A stretch of DNA of 8,148 bases from Clostridioides sp. Its GTDB lineage: Bacteria > Bacillota > Clostridia > Peptostreptococcales > Peptostreptococcaceae. The DNA is taken from positions 1 to 8,148 of the forward strand of contig JAISUA010000150.1 of NCBI GenBank assembly GCA_031272305.1. Reading direction: 5' to 3'. Of the stretch, positions 4,244 to 8,148 are shown one piece after another. The position numbers were made by a program, and so were the translations under genes. The first letter of the stretch is position 1; each line of letters opens with the position of its first letter. Below the pieces are notes generated by a model, which worked only from the letters and a program-made list of their open reading frames with translations, was not told the DNA's origin and ran no database searches.

Positions 4244-6070
4244 ATGAAACTTACGATAGACGAATACGAAAAGATGGAATCAGAGAATCTAGAAATAGAA
4301 AAAGGTAATTGTAATAGTGTTCTATTGCCTAGTGATTGGAGATATTCAGCTAGTATACTTGGACTGTATAAATTCTTCAAGTTTCTAGACGAAAAAACTG
4401 ATCTTGATTGTAAAGAAAAGGTCGATTATTTTTTGGAAGAAGACTATTTCATATATAACGATAAATATGTGAAGTGCGATGAAGAAAGCGATAAAAAGGG
4501 AAAAAACAAAAATAGTTCGAAAGATAAAAATAGTGAAGAAATACTGAATGATGAAAGAAATAAAACTATCGAAGAAATATCGAAAAATGAAATAGATAAA
4601 GATAGCGAAGAAATTGAAGCTAAAGACAGATATTCTTTCAAAAAGTATTATGCTAAGTTTGTAGAAGATTATTATAAGACTGCTTTACATCATGTTTATG
4701 TAGAAAATAAAGTGAAAGATATAATACAGACAATAGAAAAATCAGGAGTAGATGAAGTTTATGAGTTGGATTTAAAAAGGGTGAATGCAAAATTCAAAAG
4801 TCAACCAACTACAATTAAAATTGAAGAAAATGAAAAAACAGAATCAAATGTAAATAATAATGAAAAAGTTGAATCTAGTTTAGAAGAAAAAACAGACCTA
4901 AAAGAAGAAAATGAAAATTCATCAAAAGAAGTTTCGGATAAAGTAAGAACAGAGAATATTTCTGGAAATACAATTATGGAAAAGACTTTTAAACATCTAA
5001 AATTTGATTTAAAGGATAGAGAAAATATAAAAGAAACAGCAGAAAATATTTTAGATACTATAGAAAAGAACAGAGTAGATATTACAATTGATACATTTAA
5101 GAATAAAAATGATATGTATAAAAACTTTTGTAATCCAAATAGTATCTTGTTAGAAAAGGACTTTTCGAAGGTTGTAGGATATTACGAAGATGCAGGTAAA
5201 AAGTCAAAATCAGTAGGATTTTTTCTAGATAAAAGTACATTTGTAGGTGGAGATCATCTGGAATTCGATTTTATACCGTTTGCTTTTGTTGGGAACAGAG
5301 AATCATTTTTTATAAATGATAATATGTCATTAAAAAAATTAAAAAGTACAAATAAAATTTTTAATGATAATATCAATAAAGAGCAAAAATCTAAATATGT
5401 ACTTTTTGATTTAATAATGGGAAGTGAAAGATTAGGAGTTAAAGATTTTCTAGAACATGATGTTGAAATTATTGCAAAAGATCAAAGTTTGAACTATTTT
5501 GAAACTGTAATTCTTCGTTCTTGCTCAATTAAAACATTGAAAAACATCAGTGAACTTGGAATTGAAACAAACTCATTAAAACAAAGCATAAAAATAAACG
5601 AAAATTATTACATTGATGTTTACTCTAAAACTATCGATGCAATTATTAATTCACAAGAAGTAATAGATATTATTGAAGTATCTTTGAAAAAAGCTGCTTC
5701 TAGAACATATAGAAATTTACAACTTATAAAAATAAATTATCTTATAAGAAAGGGTGATAGTATGGATTCAAATACTTTAGAAGATTTCAAAAAAGATATA
5801 AGTAAAGTACATGGAGTTGCTAATGAGATAATCAAGAAGTTAGAAGAAAATGCATTAACTAGATATAGAAATAAGTTAATAAGTTCAATGGTAGCAAGAG
5901 ATAAAGATAAAGTTTTTGATATATTTATGAAGATATCTATGGATACTGGTGTATACTTATCGTTTTTAGATACAGTACTTTTAGATTTTGAGGATAATAA
6001 AGAATTGATTTATGCTTTTATAAATGCACTTGGAAAACAAAATTATGACAAGAATAAATTAGATGCTTAA
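4244..6070 (+). CDS. cas8b1: Type I-B Cascade large subunit Cas8b1/Cst1
   Basis: Cas8b is the large Cascade subunit that reads the PAM and helps load the R-loop. Assignment rests on position between cas6 and cas7 and on the N-terminal LLPSDWRYSASILGLYKFFKFL region (residues 27-48), typical of Cst1-type proteins, plus the helical C-terminus. The 608 residues include two highly charged, low-complexity stretches, about 80-128 and 190-246, rich in Glu, Lys, Asn and Ser. Many Cst1 proteins carry two CxxC pairs of a zinc finger; here the five cysteines (23, 56, 78, 296, 427) form no CxxC. Residues 290-345 (NFCNPNS to GGDHLEFDFIPFAF) may be the degenerate remnant. The ribosome binding site is AGGTGGTG at 4231-4238. 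The 3' end encodes a likely internal product. Confidence 0.85.
   Translation: MKLTIDEYEKMESENLEIEKGNCNSVLLPSDWRYSASILGLYKFFKFLDEKTDLDCKEKVDYFLEEDYFIYNDKYVKCDEESDKKGKNKNSSKDKNSEEILNDERNKTIEEISKNEIDKDSEEIEAKDRYSFKKYYAKFVEDYYKTALHHVYVENKVKDIIQTIEKSGVDEVYELDLKRVNAKFKSQPTTIKIEENEKTESNVNNNEKVESSLEEKTDLKEENENSSKEVSDKVRTENISGNTIMEKTFKHLKFDLKDRENIKETAENILDTIEKNRVDITIDTFKNKNDMYKNFCNPNSILLEKDFSKVVGYYEDAGKKSKSVGFFLDKSTFVGGDHLEFDFIPFAFVGNRESFFINDNMSLKKLKSTNKIFNDNINKEQKSKYVLFDLIMGSERLGVKDFLEHDVEIIAKDQSLNYFETVILRSCSIKTLKNISELGIETNSLKQSIKINENYYIDVYSKTIDAIINSQEVIDIIEVSLKKAASRTYRNLQLIKINYLIRKGDSMDSNTLEDFKKDISKVHGVANEIIKKLEENALTRYRNKLISSMVARDKDKVFDIFMKISMDTGVYLSFLDTVLLDFEDNKELIYAFINALGKQNYDKNKLDA
4481..4627 (+). 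repeat. First low-complexity charged insertion in cas8b1
   Basis: Codons 80-128 are almost entirely Lys, Glu, Asp, Asn, Ser and Ile, in loose repeats such as NSSKDKNSEE and EISKNEIDKDSEE. The stretch is probably disordered. It lies between the N-terminal domain and a conserved-looking helical segment beginning SFKKYYAKF. Confidence 0.7.
4811..4981 (+). repeat. Second low-complexity charged insertion in cas8b1
   Basis: Codons 190-246 repeat Glu/Lys/Asn/Ser words (EENEKTES, NNEKVESS, EEKTDLKEENENSS). The stretch is probably disordered and poorly conserved. The two insertions together add about 100 residues. Confidence 0.7.
5749..5758 (+). promoter_or_regulatory. Internal ribosome binding site within cas8b1
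   Basis: AAAGGGTGAT closely resembles the AAGGAGGTGAT anti-16S consensus, and its G core ends 7 bases before the in-frame ATG at 5762. A match this good inside a coding region is unlikely to be needed for the codons it encodes (Arg-Lys-Gly-Asp). Confidence 0.65.
5762..6070 (+). CDS. cas11b: Predicted Cas11b small subunit translated from within cas8b1
   Basis: Several type I systems with large Cas8 or Cas10d proteins make the small Cascade subunit Cas11 from an internal start in the large-subunit gene, in the same frame. Here the ATG at codon 507 begins MDSNTLEDFKKDISKVHG and would give 102 residues to the shared stop. The predicted product is strongly helical (EIIKKLEENALTRYRNKLISS, DKVFDIFMKIS, LSFLDTVLLDF stretches), as expected for a Cas11 helical bundle. 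The site has its own Shine-Dalgarno at 5749-5758. No separate small-subunit gene exists in the window, which fits. The start and function are inference; length and fold class match known examples. Confidence 0.6.
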   Translation: MDSNTLEDFKKDISKVHGVANEIIKKLEENALTRYRNKLISSMVARDKDKVFDIFMKISMDTGVYLSFLDTVLLDFEDNKELIYAFINALGKQNYDKNKLDA

Positions 6071-6127
6071 AAAAACTAATAAATAAAAAAGATGATTGAA
6101 AATTAATTTCAAAGGAGAGAAAATAAT

Positions 6128-7006
6128 ATGAGTAATAAAGGGTTGACAATAACTGTTGTAGCTAATATGACTTCAAATTATGGTGAAGGTCTTGGAAATA
6201 TTTCTAGTGTACAAAAATTCTATAAAAATAAAGAAATGTATTCTATGAGAAGTAGAGAATCTCTTAAAAATGCGATAATGGTGCAATCTGGAATGTATGA
6301 TGATTTATCAGGTGTTGTTGATGGTGCAACACAAAAATTAGTTGACGAAGAACATCATGCAGGAAATGTAAGAGCACTTGAAGGTGGATATATGAATACA
6401 GGTCAAAATAGAACTTATATAAGAAATTCTTCTTTCTACCTTACAGATGCAGTTTCTTGCGAAAGTTTTGTAAATGATACAAGATTCCATACTAATTTAT
6501 ACTTGGCACAAACTGTTGCCAAAGAAAAAGGAATAAATCTTCAAGAAAAAACAAAAGAAGCAGGTCTTATGCCTTACCAATATGAATATGACAAAGGTTT
6601 AAAAGTATATAGCTTGACTATTGATCTAGACAAAATAGGTAAAGATCAAAATTTTGATACAGAAGCATCAAATCAAGAAAAAGCTGAAAGAGTAAATATG
6701 ATTTTAGATGGTGTTGAAAATCTAGCTACAATAGTTAAAGGAAATCTTGACAATGCAGAACCAATTTTTGTTGTTGGAGGAATTTCTAAAAGGAAAACTC
6801 ATTACTTCGAAAACTCTATAAAAGTATCAAAAGGTAAACTTTTTGTTACAGAAGATTTATTAGAAAGACTAGGAACAGAAGACAACTTCAGAGTAGGATT
6901 CTCTGAAAATGGACAACTTGAATTGGATACAGAGATAGAACATATCTCAGTTATTGAGTTTTTCAAGAAATTAAGAGAAGAAGTTAAGGAATATTTCGGA
7001 GTATAG
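6128..7006 (+). CDS. cas7: Type I-B Cascade backbone protein Cas7 (Cst2/DevR family)
   Basis: Cas7 polymerises along the crRNA spacer to make the Cascade backbone. The 292-residue protein opens with GLTITVVANMTSNYGEGLGN, followed by YSMRSRESLKNAI (residues 38-50), the pattern typical of Cst2/DevR proteins where the RAMP fold begins and the crRNA is gripped. PIFVVGGISKRKTHYFEN (212-229) fits the conserved C-terminal core. The family length is near 290-320, so the gene looks complete. AAAGGAG (6111-6117) is 10 bases before the ATG, and the gap after cas8b1 is 57 bases. cas5 starts 10 bases after its stop. The gene is less low-complexity than its neighbours, as expected for a highly expressed repeated subunit. 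Confidence 0.93.
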   Translation: MSNKGLTITVVANMTSNYGEGLGNISSVQKFYKNKEMYSMRSRESLKNAIMVQSGMYDDLSGVVDGATQKLVDEEHHAGNVRALEGGYMNTGQNRTYIRNSSFYLTDAVSCESFVNDTRFHTNLYLAQTVAKEKGINLQEKTKEAGLMPYQYEYDKGLKVYSLTIDLDKIGKDQNFDTEASNQEKAERVNMILDGVENLATIVKGNLDNAEPIFVVGGISKRKTHYFENSIKVSKGKLFVTEDLLERLGTEDNFRVGFSENGQLELDTEIEHISVIEFFKKLREEVKEYFGV

Positions 7007-7016
7007 GAGTGATAAA

Positions 7017-8081
7017 ATGAAAGCTCTTAGAATTATTTTGACACAAAATCAAGCTAATTATAGGAAAGAAGAATCTCTTGACAATAAAATGACTTATCCA
7101 CTTCCTCCGATTTCTACAGTAATAGGAGCTATTCACAAAGCGTGTGGTTTTACTGAATACAAGGAGATGGACGTAAGTATTCAAGGAAAATACGAGTCTT
7201 TGAGCAAAGAATGCTACACAGATTATTGTTTTATGGATAGTTTATTTGATGATAGAGGAATTCTTGTAAAACTTTATGATGATAAAATGTTGTCTAGTAG
7301 TTTTAAAAAAGTTGCTAAAACTACAAAATCACAAGGTGGTAGTTATAAAAAAAGAGAATTTATTGAGATATTTGATAAAGAGGAATTTGAAAATTATTTT
7401 ATTGCAAAAAATAAAAAAGATAAACTTGCTCAAATAAAAAAGAAAATAGACGAAAAATTAAAGAAAAGTGCTTCTAAACGTGATAAAAAAGTACATGCAA
7501 GTTTGAAAAAGCATTTTAACCAAAAAATAAAAAAAATAGAATCAATTTTAGATTCAGAAATCAATAAATATCGTTCTCTTACAACATCAATAAAATATTA
7601 TGAAGTTCTTTCAAATGTGGAGCTTATTCTCCATATAAAAGCAGAAGATGAAATTCTAAACTGTATTAAAGACAATATTTATAATCTAACTGCTATAGGA
7701 AGAAGCGAAGATTTTGTAGATGTTAAGAATTGTGAGATAATAGAACTTTATGATGAAGATTTAGAATATGAAGTTATTAGCAAGTATTCTCACTACATTG
7801 ATTATAAAGATGTGAAAGAAGATAATGTAGTAACTCGTGTTTTTAATTCTGGAAAAGTTGCAGGAACAAAGTACTATCTCAATAAAAAATATACTATAAA
7901 TAAAGATAAAAAATCTAAGGATTTTAATAAATCTAAGGATTTTAATAAAAGAATATTTGAGAAAAAGAAAGTTGTATACACTTCAGAGATTGTAATAGAT
8001 GAGTGTACAGAAAATATATTAATCGACAAATATATAGATAAGAAAGGTAACGAAAATTTATATATAGTAAATTTTTTATAA
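7017..8081 (+). CDS. cas5: Type I-B Cascade subunit Cas5 (Cas5t)
   Basis: Cas5 caps the 5' handle of the crRNA and bridges Cas8 and the Cas7 backbone. The N-terminus is diagnostic: residues 25-45 contain TYPLPPISTVIGAIHKACGF, and SIQGKYESL follows. IGRSEDFVDV (227-236) is the conserved later motif of Cas5t. At 354 residues it is about 100 longer than typical family members. The excess is mainly a lysine-rich segment at about 131-186 and a lysine-rich stretch at 296-318 that includes a duplicated SKDFNK. The ribosome binding site AGGAG (7005-7009) overlaps the cas7 stop, indicating translational coupling. cas3 would be expected next, but the last 67 bases of the window contain no start of it. 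Confidence 0.93.
   Translation: MKALRIILTQNQANYRKEESLDNKMTYPLPPISTVIGAIHKACGFTEYKEMDVSIQGKYESLSKECYTDYCFMDSLFDDRGILVKLYDDKMLSSSFKKVAKTTKSQGGSYKKREFIEIFDKEEFENYFIAKNKKDKLAQIKKKIDEKLKKSASKRDKKVHASLKKHFNQKIKKIESILDSEINKYRSLTTSIKYYEVLSNVELILHIKAEDEILNCIKDNIYNLTAIGRSEDFVDVKNCEIIELYDEDLEYEVISKYSHYIDYKDVKEDNVVTRVFNSGKVAGTKYYLNKKYTINKDKKSKDFNKSKDFNKRIFEKKKVVYTSEIVIDECTENILIDKYIDKKGNENLYIVNFL
7407..7574 (+). repeat. Lysine-rich coiled-coil-like insertion in cas5
   Basis: Codons 131-186 have about 22 lysines in 56 residues, arranged in heptad-like KLAQIKKKIDEKLKK and NQKIKKIESILDSEI patterns. It interrupts Cas5t between YKKREFIEIF and the conserved SIKYYEVLSNVELILHI strand. A basic helical hairpin is the simplest reading. 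Confidence 0.6.
7911..7946 (+). repeat. Perfect 18-base tandem duplication in cas5
   Basis: The 18-base unit AAATCTAAGGATTTTAAT occurs at 7911-7928 and again at 7929-7946 without a mismatch. It adds six residues in frame (SKDFNK twice). Perfect identity points to a recent slippage event. Confidence 0.9.
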
Positions 8082-8148
8082 CTTTATAATTTCAAAATTA
8101 TACAATATGAGTTTATAGTGAAAGTAAAATATATTGTGTAAATTTTTA
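8082..8148. other. Right edge without a gene
   Basis: The 67 bases after cas5 contain short frames only: ATG at 8107 stops after three codons and GTG at 8119 stops after seven. If cas3 is downstream it starts beyond the window and after an unusually long gap for an operon of this kind. Confidence 0.7.
8085..8102. other. 8-base perfect inverted repeat after cas5
   Basis: TATAATTT (8085-8092) pairs with AAATTATA (8095-8102) around CA. It lies 4 bases after the cas5 stop. The stem has no G or C and no T-run follows, so it is a weak terminator at best. A TACAA word (8101-8105) overlaps its end. Confidence 0.4.

Noticed and set aside
4444..4641. Minus-strand frame resembling a hydrophobic membrane peptide
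   Set aside because: It mirrors the charged low-complexity insertion of cas8b1 on the opposite strand and has no independent support.

Overview
The window is AT-rich and carries one CRISPR-Cas locus, type I-B of the Cas8b1/Cst1-Cst2-Cas5t lineage. Every gene has a clear Shine-Dalgarno sequence, and codon use strongly favours A and T. This fits a low-GC anaerobe of the Fusobacteriota or Bacillota. A Leptotrichia- or Fusobacterium-like host is my guess from overall flavour and is not proven by anything seen here.

Layout: the left part (1-1633) holds part of the adaptation module on the minus strand, cas4 (1139-1633) followed by cas1 (78-1070). Just past the cas1 stop lie two degenerate copies of its own 3' end. 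A gene-poor region (1634-2116) follows. It contains a good minus-strand promoter for cas4-cas1 and a patchwork of direct repeats and hairpins. Next is a plus-strand WYL-domain regulator (2117-3151) and then a 301-base intergenic region with a strong promoter and a cluster of TACAA pentamers near helical spacing. The effector operon runs to the right: cas6 (3453-4175), cas8b1 (4244-6070), cas7 (6128-7006) and cas5 (7017-8081). No cas2, cas3 or CRISPR array is visible; they may lie outside the window.

How the genes fit together: Cas6 should cut the precursor crRNA. Cas8b, Cas7 and Cas5 would form Cascade, which recruits Cas3 (not in the window). Cas4 and Cas1, with Cas2, would acquire and trim new spacers. 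The WYL protein sits between the two divergent modules and is a natural candidate to control both.

Most interesting points: (1) a well-formed internal ribosome binding site and ATG near the 3' end of cas8b1, predicting a hidden Cas11-type small subunit of 102 aa; (2) a phased TACAA array upstream of cas6, with related sites at the cas4 promoter; (3) cas1-tail duplications after cas1; (4) several departures from family norms: no CxxC pairs in Cas8b1, no N-terminal histidine in Cas6, a lysine-rich insertion in Cas5, and a 31-residue internal duplication in the regulator. The system itself is a known type; the novelty is in these details.
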